Part shown: positions 25,235 through 33,607 of the stretch, in pieces
Layout: every line of letters starts with the position of its first letter
Numbering within the stretch: the stretch's first letter is position 1
Origin: Nocardiopsis quinghaiensis
GTDB lineage: Bacteria > Actinomycetota > Actinomycetes > Streptosporangiales > Streptosporangiaceae
Direction: 5' to 3'
DNA: 64,000 nt
Assembly: GCF_008638365.1 (NCBI RefSeq)
Contig: NZ_VWVU01000003.1
Coordinates: 124,001 to 188,000, forward strand
Made by a program: the position numbers and the translations under genes
Notes under the pieces: model-generated
Database searches by the model: none
What the model saw: the letters and a program-made list of their open reading frames with translations, nothing else
What the model was told of the DNA's origin: nothing

Positions 25235-26214
25235 ATTCCCTCCCGGGTACTGCGCATTTTGCCGAAGCCGGTGAAGCGGACCATCAGCAGGGAGACCACC
25301 GTCGCCACCAACACCAGGGTGAACGCGACGGTGCTGGCGTATCCCAGCTCCCAGCTCTCGAACCCGGCCCGGTACATCAGGAACGGGACGATGGTGGTGC
25401 TGGTCCCGGGTCCGCCGCCGGTCATGATGAGCACGGTGTCGAAGTAGGTCAGCGAACCCACCACCATCAGCACCGACGAGGTGGTGATGGTGTGCCGCAG
25501 CTGCGGCAGTGTGATGTGCCAGAACGCCAGCAGCCGTCCCGCCCCGTCGATCTCCGCCGCCTGGTACAGCGACGGCGGGATCTGCCGGGCACCGCCCTGG
25601 TAGAGCAGCATGTGCAACGGGATGAACTGCCAGGCACTGACGAACACGATCATCAGGAACGCGCTGTTCGTCCCGCCCAGCACGTCCACCGACCCCAGGC
25701 CCAGGCGCGGACCCAGCCAGGCCAGCGGGCCGAAGTTGGGGTCCAGCAGGGCCTTCCAGATGAGTGCGATCGCCGCCGAGGAGAGCAGCAGCGGCAGGAA
25801 GAAGACCGCCGAGAGCACCGCGCGGCTGCGCTGCCGACCGGCTGCCCAGACTCCCAGCAGCAGGCTGATGGGGGTCTGGACGATCCAGGAGAGCGCGGTC
25901 AGCATCAGGCTCAGCCACACGGCCTGGCGCATCAGGGGATCGGCGACCAGGCGCGACCAGTTCTCCATACCGATGAAGCGGGGTGTGCCCAGCCCGCCCC
26001 AGCTGGTCAGGGACAGGTAGGCCACCAGCACCATCGGCAGGGCCGCGAAGAAGGCGAAGTACAGCAGCCCGGGGACGGCCCACAGCGGACCCGGCCGCCC
26101 CGTGCGGGGGGCGGCGGCCCGCGCGGCGGAACCGTCGCGCGGGCCGCCGGGCCGGGGGCCCCGGGGCGGGCGGTTCCCCGCCCCGGGGTCTTCGGCCGCC
26201 GGGTTACCGGTCAT
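25231..26214 (-). CDS. Carbohydrate ABC transporter permease (MalF-like)
   Basis: 327 residues from the ATG at 26212-26214, with AGGAGACC upstream. A disordered Pro/Gly/Arg-rich tail of about 40 residues precedes six membrane segments. The EAA loop is EIDGAGRLLAFWHITLPQL. It pairs with the overlapping MalG-like gene and the binding protein 35 bases upstream. The sugar is not evident from sequence. Confidence 0.9.
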   Translation of the reverse strand: MTGNPAAEDPGAGNRPPRGPRPGGPRDGSAARAAAPRTGRPGPLWAVPGLLYFAFFAALPMVLVAYLSLTSWGGLGTPRFIGMENWSRLVADPLMRQAVWLSLMLTALSWIVQTPISLLLGVWAAGRQRSRAVLSAVFFLPLLLSSAAIALIWKALLDPNFGPLAWLGPRLGLGSVDVLGGTNSAFLMIVFVSAWQFIPLHMLLYQGGARQIPPSLYQAAEIDGAGRLLAFWHITLPQLRHTITTSSVLMVVGSLTYFDTVLIMTGGGPGTSTTIVPFLMYRAGFESWELGYASTVAFTLVLVATVVSLLMVRFTGFGKMRSTREGM

Positions 26215-26249
26215 GGTGTCACCGGTCTCCTGGCTGCTGGAGCGGCCGG

Positions 26250-27530
26250 TCACAGGGCCGCCAGTGCGTCGACGAACTGCTCGGGCGTGCTCTGGCCGTT
26301 GAACAGCGACTCGATCTCGGTGACCATCGGCGTGGCCACCTCCGGCGGCAGCGCCTGGTCCCAGGAGAGCTGGAAGTGCGGCGCGTCGCGCACCATCTCG
26401 TACTGGAAGGTGGCGAAGTCCGGGCTGGGGCTGTCGGCCACGGCCTCCTCGGCGTTGGTGGTGGTGGGCACCTCGCCGTTCTCGACCATGTCGGCCACGT
26501 ACTCCTCCTCCGAGGTGTACGTCAGGAACTCCAGCGCCGCGTCCATGTGGTCGGTCTCGGCGGTCACCGAGAAGAAGTTGGTCGGGTTGCCGACCACGTT
26601 GTCGGGGTCGCCCTCGCCGCCCTCGATCGGCGGGAACTCCACGTACCCCAGGTTCTCCCGCGCGAACTCCTCGTCCTGGTCCAGAATGGTGGAGTACTCC
26701 CACGAGCCCATCAGGTGCATGGCGGCCCGGCCCTCGGACAGCAGGGCGGAGGCCGCGCCCTCGGTGTAGCTCACGGAGGCGTAGGAGTCACCGAACGCGC
26801 CGTCGTCCACCAGTTCCTGGACCATCTGTGCGGCCTCCAGGACGGCGGGGTCGCGCCAGCCCTCGGAGTCGCCCTCCACGATGCGTGCGAACACCTCCGG
26901 CCCGCCGATGCGGTCCACGAGGTACTGGAGCCACATCTGCTCGGTCCAGGGGTCGGCCCCGGCCAGGGCGAAGGGGGTGACGCCCTCCTCCTGGAGGGTG
27001 TCGACCAGGCCCAGGATGTCATCCCAGGTCTCGGGGGGCTCGACGCCGGCCTCCTCGAACACCGTCTCGTTGTAGAAGAGGATGACCGGCTGGGTGCCGC
27101 GCAGCGGGATGCCGTACTGGACGCCGCTCACCTGGCCCGCCTCCAGGATGGAGGGGATGAAGGAGTCGGCGAACTCGGGGTTGTCCGCCAGCATGTCGTC
27201 CAGGGGCTGGAGCATGTCCTGTTCGACGTAGGGCTCGATGCTGCCCCCGCCCCAGTTGAAGAACACGTCGGGCCGCTCGCTGGAGCCCATCGCGGTGCGC
27301 AGGCGCTCCTCGTAGTTGTCGCCGGGCACCTCGTCGATGACGGCCTCGGTCTCGGATTCCGCGTTGAACCGTTCGACGGCGCCCTCCTGCACCACGACCA
27401 GCGTGTCCTGGTACATCCACACGTGCATGCGGTCATCGCCGTCGCCACCGCCGCCGCCTGAACAGGCGGTGGCGGCGAGCAGACAGAGCGCCGTCGCTCC
27501 GGCGACGGAGCCTAGGCGGGGGGTTCTCAT
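26250..27530 (-). CDS. Carbohydrate ABC transporter substrate-binding lipoprotein
   Basis: 426 residues from the ATG at 27528-27530, with AGGAG upstream. The signal peptide ends in LLAATACSG, giving lipid-modified Cys23. The mature protein is a family 1 extracellular solute-binding protein (VFFNWGGGSIEPYV, YGIPLRGTQPVILFYNETVF, ALAGADPWTEQMW). It is the first gene of the importer operon and is preceded by two LacI-type operators, so it should be induced by its sugar. Xylan- or cellulose-type oligosaccharides are common ligands of such operons, but none is shown here. Confidence 0.92.
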   Translation of the reverse strand: MRTPRLGSVAGATALCLLAATACSGGGGGDGDDRMHVWMYQDTLVVVQEGAVERFNAESETEAVIDEVPGDNYEERLRTAMGSSERPDVFFNWGGGSIEPYVEQDMLQPLDDMLADNPEFADSFIPSILEAGQVSGVQYGIPLRGTQPVILFYNETVFEEAGVEPPETWDDILGLVDTLQEEGVTPFALAGADPWTEQMWLQYLVDRIGGPEVFARIVEGDSEGWRDPAVLEAAQMVQELVDDGAFGDSYASVSYTEGAASALLSEGRAAMHLMGSWEYSTILDQDEEFARENLGYVEFPPIEGGEGDPDNVVGNPTNFFSVTAETDHMDAALEFLTYTSEEEYVADMVENGEVPTTTNAEEAVADSPSPDFATFQYEMVRDAPHFQLSWDQALPPEVATPMVTEIESLFNGQSTPEQFVDALAAL

Positions 27531-27541
27531 GGCCACTCCTC

Positions 27542-27572
27542 TTTCGAAACTATCGGGAAGTATTTCGAAATA
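27542..27572. promoter_or_regulatory. Pair of LacI-type operators with TTTCGAAA cores
   Basis: TTTCGAAA occurs at 27542-27549 and inside the 12-base palindrome TATTTCGAAATA at 27561-27572. Their centres are 21 bases apart, two helical turns. They sit between the binding-protein start and the divergent LacI gene, the expected place for a local repressor. Confidence 0.7.
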
Positions 27573-27678
27573 TTTGCGCCCGAATGTACGCGGCGTGACG
27601 TGGGGCGTCAATAGGCAAGTGAGAGGTGGGTCACCTGGACCACCACAGCACGGACATGACCGCGTAGGATCAGGCATC

Positions 27679-28728
27679 GTGAGTGCAGACCCGACCCCCG
27701 ACTCCATGCGAACGCCTCCCTCGGAGCCGGTCACCATCTCGAAAATTGCGGAAGCCGCCGGCGTTTCGGTGCCGACGGTCTCCAAGGTGCTCAACGGGCG
27801 GGCCGACGTGGCCAGCGACACCAGGGCACGCGTGGAGGAACTGATCCGCCGCCACGGCTACCGGCGCCGCCGGGGCCCCGGCAGCGGCCGGTCGTCCATG
27901 ATCGACCTGGTCTTCCACGAGCTCGACAGCGCCTGGGCGGTCGAGGTCATCCGCGGCGTGGAGAGCGTGGCGCGCGCCGAGGGCCTCAGCGTCGTGCTGA
28001 CCGAGTCCGGCGGCGCCCAGACCCCGCGCGACGACTGGGTCGACGCCGTTCTCGCCCGCCAGTCCACCGCCGCGATCCTGGTCTTCTCCGACCTGGCGCC
28101 CGAGCAGCGCACACGTCTGACCGCTCGTGGCATCCCCTTCGTCGTGGTCGACCCGGCGGGCGATCCGGGGCCCGACATGCCCTCGGTGGGGTCGGCCAAC
28201 TGGAACGGCGGCCTGGTCGCGACCCGCCACCTCCTCGAACTCGGACACCGGCGTATCGGGGTGGTCGGCGGGCCCCGGCACGTGCTGTGCAGCAAGGCTC
28301 GCATAGACGGTTACTCCTCGGCGCTGGACTCCGCCGGTCTGACGCCGGACCCCGCACTGATCCGCTACGGCGACTTCCACGTCGAGAGCGGCCGAGACCG
28401 GGGCCGGGAACTGCTGCGGCTGGACGATCCGCCCACGGCGATCTTCGCGGGCAACGACCTGCAGGCCATGGGCCTGTACGAGGCTGCCCGCGAACTGGGG
28501 GTGCGCATTCCCGAGGACCTCAGCGTGGTCGGCTACGACGACCTGCCGGTGGCCCGCTGGATGGGCCCGCCGCTGACCACCGTGCGCCAGCCGCTCACCG
28601 AGATGGCCGAGGAGGCCACCCGGATGGCGCTCACCCTGGCACGCGGGGCCACTCCCGCCAACCTGCGCCTGGACCTGGCGACCGACCTGGTGGTGCGGGG
28701 CAGCAGCGCCCAGCCGCTCGTCGACTGA
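27679..28728 (+). CDS. LacI-family transcriptional regulator of the ABC importer
   Basis: 349 residues from the GTG at 27679. The helix-turn-helix is TISKIAEAAGVSVPTVSKVL and the sugar-binding core includes GYDDLPVARWMGPPLTTVRQP. TAGGAT lies eight bases before the GTG, so the message may be leaderless. The gene is divergent from the importer and separated from it by the twin TTTCGAAA operators, which it most likely binds. Confidence 0.92.
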   Translation: MSADPTPDSMRTPPSEPVTISKIAEAAGVSVPTVSKVLNGRADVASDTRARVEELIRRHGYRRRRGPGSGRSSMIDLVFHELDSAWAVEVIRGVESVARAEGLSVVLTESGGAQTPRDDWVDAVLARQSTAAILVFSDLAPEQRTRLTARGIPFVVVDPAGDPGPDMPSVGSANWNGGLVATRHLLELGHRRIGVVGGPRHVLCSKARIDGYSSALDSAGLTPDPALIRYGDFHVESGRDRGRELLRLDDPPTAIFAGNDLQAMGLYEAARELGVRIPEDLSVVGYDDLPVARWMGPPLTTVRQPLTEMAEEATRMALTLARGATPANLRLDLATDLVVRGSSAQPLVD

Positions 28729-28754
28729 GCCCGGGGCGGTGGAGGGCCCCGGGC
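28729..28754 (+). terminator. Hairpin terminator after the LacI gene
   Basis: A 9-bp stem, GCCCGGGGC with GCCCCGGGC, starts directly after the LacI stop. Confidence 0.6.
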
Positions 28755-28798
28755 GTCAACGTCAGGCAGAAGGCCGGGCCGAACCTGGCCATCGCCGG

Positions 28799-29680
28799 TC
28801 AGGCGTGGGGACGCACCGTCGCCCTGGTGGGGTACGAGCTCGCCGACCGGTGGGCCTCGGCGGGCGCGGAGGCGGCCAGCGAGTACGTCAGCGGCAGGCG
28901 CGCGGACCCGTCGGGACGGCGAAAGCGCGCGCCGTCGGCGACGAGCGCGTCATAGCGTCGGAACGCGATCGTGTCGTGTTCGTGGACGAACTCCACCCGC
29001 AGTCCGGCCCCGGCGACGGCGCTGATGACGTCGCCGAGGGTGTGGTGCCACTCGGTGGCGGTGTCGTGCGTGGTCTCGGTCTCCCCGTCGGCGTAGGAGC
29101 CCGACACCTCGTAGGTGCGCGCTTCGCGGGCGAAGTAGTCGTGCACGGCGGTGACACCGTCGCCGTCGTCGAGGACCTCGGTCAGCGGATGGAACTCGGC
29201 CAGGTAGAGCCGCCCGCCCGGGCGCAGCAGGCCGGCCACGGTGCGGGCCCAGCGGTCGATGTCGGGCAGCCACATCAGTGCGCCGGTGCCGGTGTAGACG
29301 ACGTCGAACGCGCCCGCGCCGAGCGCGTCGACGGCGTCGTAGACGTCGGCGGCGACGAAGCGGGCCCGGTGGCCCAGACCGATCTCGACGGCGAGGCCGG
29401 ATGCCGTCCGGACGGCCGGCTCGGAGAAGTCCAGACCGCTGACGCGGGCGCCGTGGCGCGCCCAGGACAGGGTGTCCAGACCGATGTGGCACTGAAGGTG
29501 GGCCAGGTCGAGGCCGGTGACGTCACCGAGTTCGTCGAGCTGGAACCGGTCCAGGGGCTCGGCGCCGGCGCGGAACCCGTCGAGGTCGTAGAACGCGCTC
29601 GCGGTGTGGATCGGAACCCGCTCGTCCCAGTGCCGTCGGTTGCCCTCGGTCAGGTCGGTGGTACTACCGGTGTCGCCCAT
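28799..29680 (-). CDS. Class I SAM-dependent methyltransferase
   Basis: 293 residues from the ATG at 29678-29680. It begins NRRHWDERVPIHTASAFYDL and has a SAM-binding region HLQCHIGLDTLSWARHGARV then SGLDFSEPAV, typical of a widespread actinobacterial methyltransferase family. Homologues as I remember them end near PLTYSLRA; here about 30 extra residues follow, possibly because an older stop was lost. The substrate is unknown. It is a single gene, convergent with the LacI gene. Confidence 0.82.
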   Translation of the reverse strand: MGDTGSTTDLTEGNRRHWDERVPIHTASAFYDLDGFRAGAEPLDRFQLDELGDVTGLDLAHLQCHIGLDTLSWARHGARVSGLDFSEPAVRTASGLAVEIGLGHRARFVAADVYDAVDALGAGAFDVVYTGTGALMWLPDIDRWARTVAGLLRPGGRLYLAEFHPLTEVLDDGDGVTAVHDYFAREARTYEVSGSYADGETETTHDTATEWHHTLGDVISAVAGAGLRVEFVHEHDTIAFRRYDALVADGARFRRPDGSARLPLTYSLAASAPAEAHRSASSYPTRATVRPHA

Positions 29681-29812
29681 GCCGGCATCCTAGAAGCGGG
29701 CCATGCCGTTCCGGCAAACCATTTTCACGCGGGGCTCCGTTCCCGCCGCCGCGGCGGGGTTCCGTGACTCCGGCTTCTTCCTGGAAGTCGTGGTGCGTAC
29801 GGGTCTTGGTTG

Positions 29813-29826
29813 GAAAGCGCTTGCCT
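29813..29826. promoter_or_regulatory. LacI-type operator before the rhamnogalacturonan lyase
   Basis: GGAAAGCGCTTGCC, centred on the palindrome AAGCGCTT, lies 42-55 bases before the lyase ATG. It has the classic LacI/CcpA-family core but differs from the ACGT-centred sites of the rhamnose locus. Confidence 0.5.
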
Positions 29827-29867
29827 TATAAGGTGGGCCGCCCCCCAGCCATAGAGGAGGCGTACCC

Positions 29868-32177
29868 ATGGGCATTCCCCCACGTTTCGTCCTGAGAACG
29901 AGTCCGCTGATAGCAGGCGTATGCGCGGTGCTGATGGCGGCGAGCACGACCGCGCTGGCCGAGCCGCGGGAGCAGTCCGGAACCCAGTTGGAACGGCTGG
30001 ACCGGGGCCTGGTCGCGGTCGATGTCGAGGAAGGCGTTTTCCTGAGCTGGCGCCTGCTGGCCTCCGAGGTCGCCGGGCACACGGGCTCGGGTCTCCGGGG
30101 CCCGCTGTTCCGGGTGTACCGGGACGGGAAGGTCGTCGGAGTGGTCCGGGACAGCACCAACTTCCTGGACGAGGAGGGCACGGAGGAGTCTGGGTACAGG
30201 GTGGTTCCGGTGCCCCGGGGCAGACCCGGCGCCGGGCCCGAGGGCGAGACGGCCGTGTGGGGCGAGGGACACCACGACCTGGCCCTGAGCAAGCCCGAGG
30301 GCGGGACGACCCCGGCGGGGGAGGCGTACGGGTACACCGCCAACGACGTGAGCGTCGGCGACGTGGACGGGGACGGCCGCTACGAGTTCGTCGTCAAGTG
30401 GGACCCCACCAACTCCAAGGACGTCTCCCAGAAGGGCTACACCGGCAACACCTACGTGGACACCTACACCCAGGAGGGGGAACTGCTGCACCGCGTCGAC
30501 CTGGGCGTGAACATCCGCTCGGGCGCGCACTACACGCAGTTCCTGGTCTACGACCTCGACGGCGACGGCCGTTCGGAGCTGATGCTCAAGACCGCCCCGG
30601 GCAGCAGGTCGCTGACCTTCGGCGGGGACGGCGAGGTGTCCGAGGACCTCGTGACCATGCCGGAGGAGGACGTCGAGGCCGGGTACGGGCACGACGACGA
30701 CTACCGGATGAGCGCCGAGGACTACCGTGAGCACGTCGTGGAGATGTTCCTGGGCTGGCACGAGCACCCCGAGGTCGTGGCCGGGAACTGGCCGCGGACA
30801 CTGGAGGAGGCCTTCGGCGAGCAGCCGCGCCACGACTACCCGCTGACCCGGGAGGACGCCGGGTCCCTCGCCGACTTCTTCATCGACGAGTACGCGCCCT
30901 CGCGCAGCGGAAGGAACGACCTGCGGGACTTCGAGGGCTTCGTCGTGGACGGACCCGAGTACCTGACGGTGTTCGACGGCGCGACCGGAGCGGAACTGGA
31001 CACCGTCCGCTACGAACCGGAGCGCGGCGATGACGGCCTCATGTGGGGCGACTACGCCATGTCGCGTATCGAGCCGGGCAACCGGGTGGACCGGTTCCTG
31101 TCCGGCGTGGCCTACCTGGACGGCACCAGCCCGTCGGCGGTGTTCGCCCGGGGCTACTACACGCGTGCGGCCGTGGCGGCCTACGACTTCGACGGCGAGT
31201 CCATTCGCGAGCGCTGGATCGCGGACAGCGGGCACGTGCCGATGGACAACCCGTTCAACGCCGCCCCGCACGGCGGTGACGGCACCGACCCCGAGACGGG
31301 AACGCTGGCCGGCCAGGGTTTCCACTCCTTCAGCGCCGCCGACGTGGACGGCGACGGCCGCCAGGAGATCGTCTACGGCGCCGCGACACTGGACGACGAC
31401 GGCTCCCTGCTCTACTCCTCCCACGACTACGGTCCCCCCGAGAGCGACGTCGCGGGAGAGTACGTCAAGCTCGGCCACGGCGACGCGATGCACGTGGGCG
31501 ACCTCGACCCCGAGCGGGACGGCCTGGAGGCCTGGACCGTGCACGAGGGCTCCGCGAGCGTGCCCTACGGGTTCGCGATGCGCGACGCCGCCACCGGAGA
31601 GGTGCTCTTCGGCGGGTACACCGGCACGGACACCGGCCGGGGCATGGCCGGCGACATCGACCCGGAGGTCCCGGGGCTGGAGGTCTGGTCCTCGATGCCG
31701 CCCGGCGACGACATCGAGGCGGGCCTGTGGAGCGCCGACGGCGAGTTCCTCGGTGACCGGACACCCGGCACGAACATGAGCATCCGCTGGGCCGCGGACA
31801 TGACCACCCAGATCGTCGAGGGGACGCGGGACCCGAGGATCCAGGACTGGAACCGCGGCACCCTGCGCACCGCCGAGGGCACCCACACCAACAACGGCAC
31901 GAAGGGCAACCCGGCCCTGGTCGCCGACGTGCTCGGCGACTGGCGCGAGGAACTGGTCGTGCGGACCGGGGACAGCACGGCGCTGCGCGTCCTCACCAGC
32001 ACCGAGGTGACCGACCGCAAGCTGTACACCCTCATGCACGACCCGCAGTACCGGGTGGGCGTGGCCGGGCAGCAGAGCGGTTACAACCAGCCGACCTACC
32101 CGAGCTTCCACCTGGGCTCGGACACCGACTGGGCGACGGTCGGGGTGCCCGACGCCCGGTACCCGACGGCGAGGTAG
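29868..32177 (+). CDS. Secreted rhamnogalacturonan lyase, family PL11
   Basis: 769 residues with a signal peptide (to about residue 32, TTALA). The mature protein begins QLERLDRGLVAVDVEEGVFL and has repeated calcium-binding DxDxDG loops (VGDVDGDGRYEFVVKWDP, DLDGDGRSELMLK, ADVDGDGRQEIVYG), as in YesW/YesX eight-bladed propellers. The length fits extracellular PL11 enzymes that cut pectin rhamnogalacturonan-I by beta-elimination. The 5' region holds a LacI-type operator. The rhamnose released downstream could feed the importer and mutarotase at 42-47 kb. Confidence 0.92.
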   Translation: MGIPPRFVLRTSPLIAGVCAVLMAASTTALAEPREQSGTQLERLDRGLVAVDVEEGVFLSWRLLASEVAGHTGSGLRGPLFRVYRDGKVVGVVRDSTNFLDEEGTEESGYRVVPVPRGRPGAGPEGETAVWGEGHHDLALSKPEGGTTPAGEAYGYTANDVSVGDVDGDGRYEFVVKWDPTNSKDVSQKGYTGNTYVDTYTQEGELLHRVDLGVNIRSGAHYTQFLVYDLDGDGRSELMLKTAPGSRSLTFGGDGEVSEDLVTMPEEDVEAGYGHDDDYRMSAEDYREHVVEMFLGWHEHPEVVAGNWPRTLEEAFGEQPRHDYPLTREDAGSLADFFIDEYAPSRSGRNDLRDFEGFVVDGPEYLTVFDGATGAELDTVRYEPERGDDGLMWGDYAMSRIEPGNRVDRFLSGVAYLDGTSPSAVFARGYYTRAAVAAYDFDGESIRERWIADSGHVPMDNPFNAAPHGGDGTDPETGTLAGQGFHSFSAADVDGDGRQEIVYGAATLDDDGSLLYSSHDYGPPESDVAGEYVKLGHGDAMHVGDLDPERDGLEAWTVHEGSASVPYGFAMRDAATGEVLFGGYTGTDTGRGMAGDIDPEVPGLEVWSSMPPGDDIEAGLWSADGEFLGDRTPGTNMSIRWAADMTTQIVEGTRDPRIQDWNRGTLRTAEGTHTNNGTKGNPALVADVLGDWREELVVRTGDSTALRVLTSTEVTDRKLYTLMHDPQYRVGVAGQQSGYNQPTYPSFHLGSDTDWATVGVPDARYPTAR

Positions 32178-32181
32178 GGGA

Positions 32182-32215
32182 GCGGTCCCGGGCGGTGTCC
32201 GCCGCCCGGGACCGC
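32182..32215 (+). terminator. Strong hairpin terminator after PL11
   Basis: A perfect 14-bp stem, GCGGTCCCGGGCGG with CCGCCCGGGACCGC, has a 6-base loop and starts 5 bases after the stop. Confidence 0.75.
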
Positions 32216-32254
32216 GAGCGCCTCCGAGCGGCGCCGCTGGTACCGTGGCGCGCT

Positions 32255-33178
32255 ATGACGATCATGAGGCGACCGTGGGTGGCGCGCCTGGTGGCCCGTT
32301 CGATGCAGGCGGGCATGGCGCTGGCCGCGGGACGCGCGACCCGGCGCGCCCACGCGAGGCTCCCCGAGTACCCGCGAAGGATCGAGTCGCTCACCGTGCC
32401 CACCGCGCACGGACCGGTGCGCGTCACCGTCTACCGCCCCGAGCCCGGTCCCCGGACCCCGGCGGTGCACGTCAACCTGCACGGCGGGGGCTTCGTGCTG
32501 GGGTGGACGGACATGGACGACCCGCTGTGCCGTGTGCTGGCGTCCGAGGCCGGGGCCGTCGTGCTGAACGTGGACTACGCGGTCGCCCCGCGGCACCCGT
32601 TCCCGGCACCGCCCCACCAGGTGTACGAGGTCGTGCGGTGGGTGGCGGCCCACGGCGGCGACCACGGCTGGGACGGTGACCGGCTGACCGTCGGCGGGCA
32701 GAGCGCGGGCGGAGCCCTGGCCGCGGCGGCCGCGCGGCTGGATCTGGAGAGCGGCGCCCCCCTGGTCACGCTGCAGGTGCTGCACTACCCGTCGCTGGAC
32801 CTGACGGTCCGGACGGAGGACAAGCCCTCGCCCATCGACCGGCCCATGCTGCGGCCCTGGATGGGGGAGGTCTTCAGCACCTGCTACGTCCCGAACCCGG
32901 AGGCGGGCCGGGACCGGCTCGCCTCCCCGGCGGCCTCGGACGACACGGCCGACCTCACCGGCATCGCGCCCGCCGTGGTCGTCGTCGCCGAGCACGACAT
33001 CCTCCGAGCGGAGGGGGTCCGGTACGCCGAACGGCTCGAACGGGTCGGCGCGCTCGTCGCGCTCCACGAGGTGCGCGGCCGCGACCACGGGTACGACGTG
33101 AGCCACGACGACGCGGCGCGGGAGACCTACCGCATGATCGCGGGATACGTCGCGCGGGCGACCGGGCCCGCGGCCTGA
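32255..33178 (+). CDS. Alpha/beta hydrolase of the HSL esterase family
   Basis: 307 residues from the ATG at 32255. The oxyanion motif VNLHGGGFVLG and nucleophile motif GQSAGGALAA mark the hormone-sensitive-lipase family, with the acid near EHDILRAEG and the histidine in GRDHGYDVS. No ribosome-binding site is visible, and TACCGT ends eight bases before the ATG, so the transcript is probably leaderless. It is a cytoplasmic or membrane-associated short-chain esterase; a role in deacetylating pectic sugars is possible but not shown. Confidence 0.88.
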   Translation: MTIMRRPWVARLVARSMQAGMALAAGRATRRAHARLPEYPRRIESLTVPTAHGPVRVTVYRPEPGPRTPAVHVNLHGGGFVLGWTDMDDPLCRVLASEAGAVVLNVDYAVAPRHPFPAPPHQVYEVVRWVAAHGGDHGWDGDRLTVGGQSAGGALAAAAARLDLESGAPLVTLQVLHYPSLDLTVRTEDKPSPIDRPMLRPWMGEVFSTCYVPNPEAGRDRLASPAASDDTADLTGIAPAVVVVAEHDILRAEGVRYAERLERVGALVALHEVRGRDHGYDVSHDDAARETYRMIAGYVARATGPAA

Positions 33179-33216
33179 GGGCCCGTCCGGACCGTGAGGA
33201 CCCGTTGACCCGGACC

Positions 33217-33245
33217 GTCCGCGTCCGCGTCCGCGTCCGCGTCCG
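33217..33245. repeat. Hexanucleotide tandem repeat, GTCCGC x about 4.8
   Basis: Four exact GTCCGC units and a fifth ending in G lie in the gap after the esterase stop. The array is short and could vary by slippage. Confidence 0.8.
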
Positions 33246-33607
33246 GAAGACGTTGACCGGCCTGCCTCCCGGCCCGCGGAAACGTTGGCCACTGCCGCCT
33301 GTCGTGCACTCAGGCCGTCACCCACGGTGAATGCTCCGGGTGGGCTGTGGCCGGTGGAGGGACACCGGACCACATGCGCTCCGGAAGGGCAGCGGTTCTC
33401 CATGATTGTGCGTCCGCGCAGGTAAAAGGCATGTACAGCCTTCTTTCGGGTCCCGGTGGTTTCCGGGGAGCCTCCAGCCCCTCGCCCCTCGGCGTGATTG
33501 TCTGGTGGCGGAAGGTAACTATTGCGCGCAAGCGAAGGCTCCCATCGGCCGCCTGCGCGAGCTCGCCCGAACCACCTGAACCACCCGGACCACCCCGGAG
33601 GAACCAC
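33246..33607. other. Intergenic region before tyrosinase
   Basis: About 360 bases, AT-richer in its second half, presumably holding the tyrosinase promoter. An open frame continues through part of it, but it lacks protein character. No clear operator is visible. Confidence 0.4.

Noticed and set aside
33217-33245. CRISPR or minisatellite array
   Set aside because: Units are six bases with no spacers and fewer than five copies.
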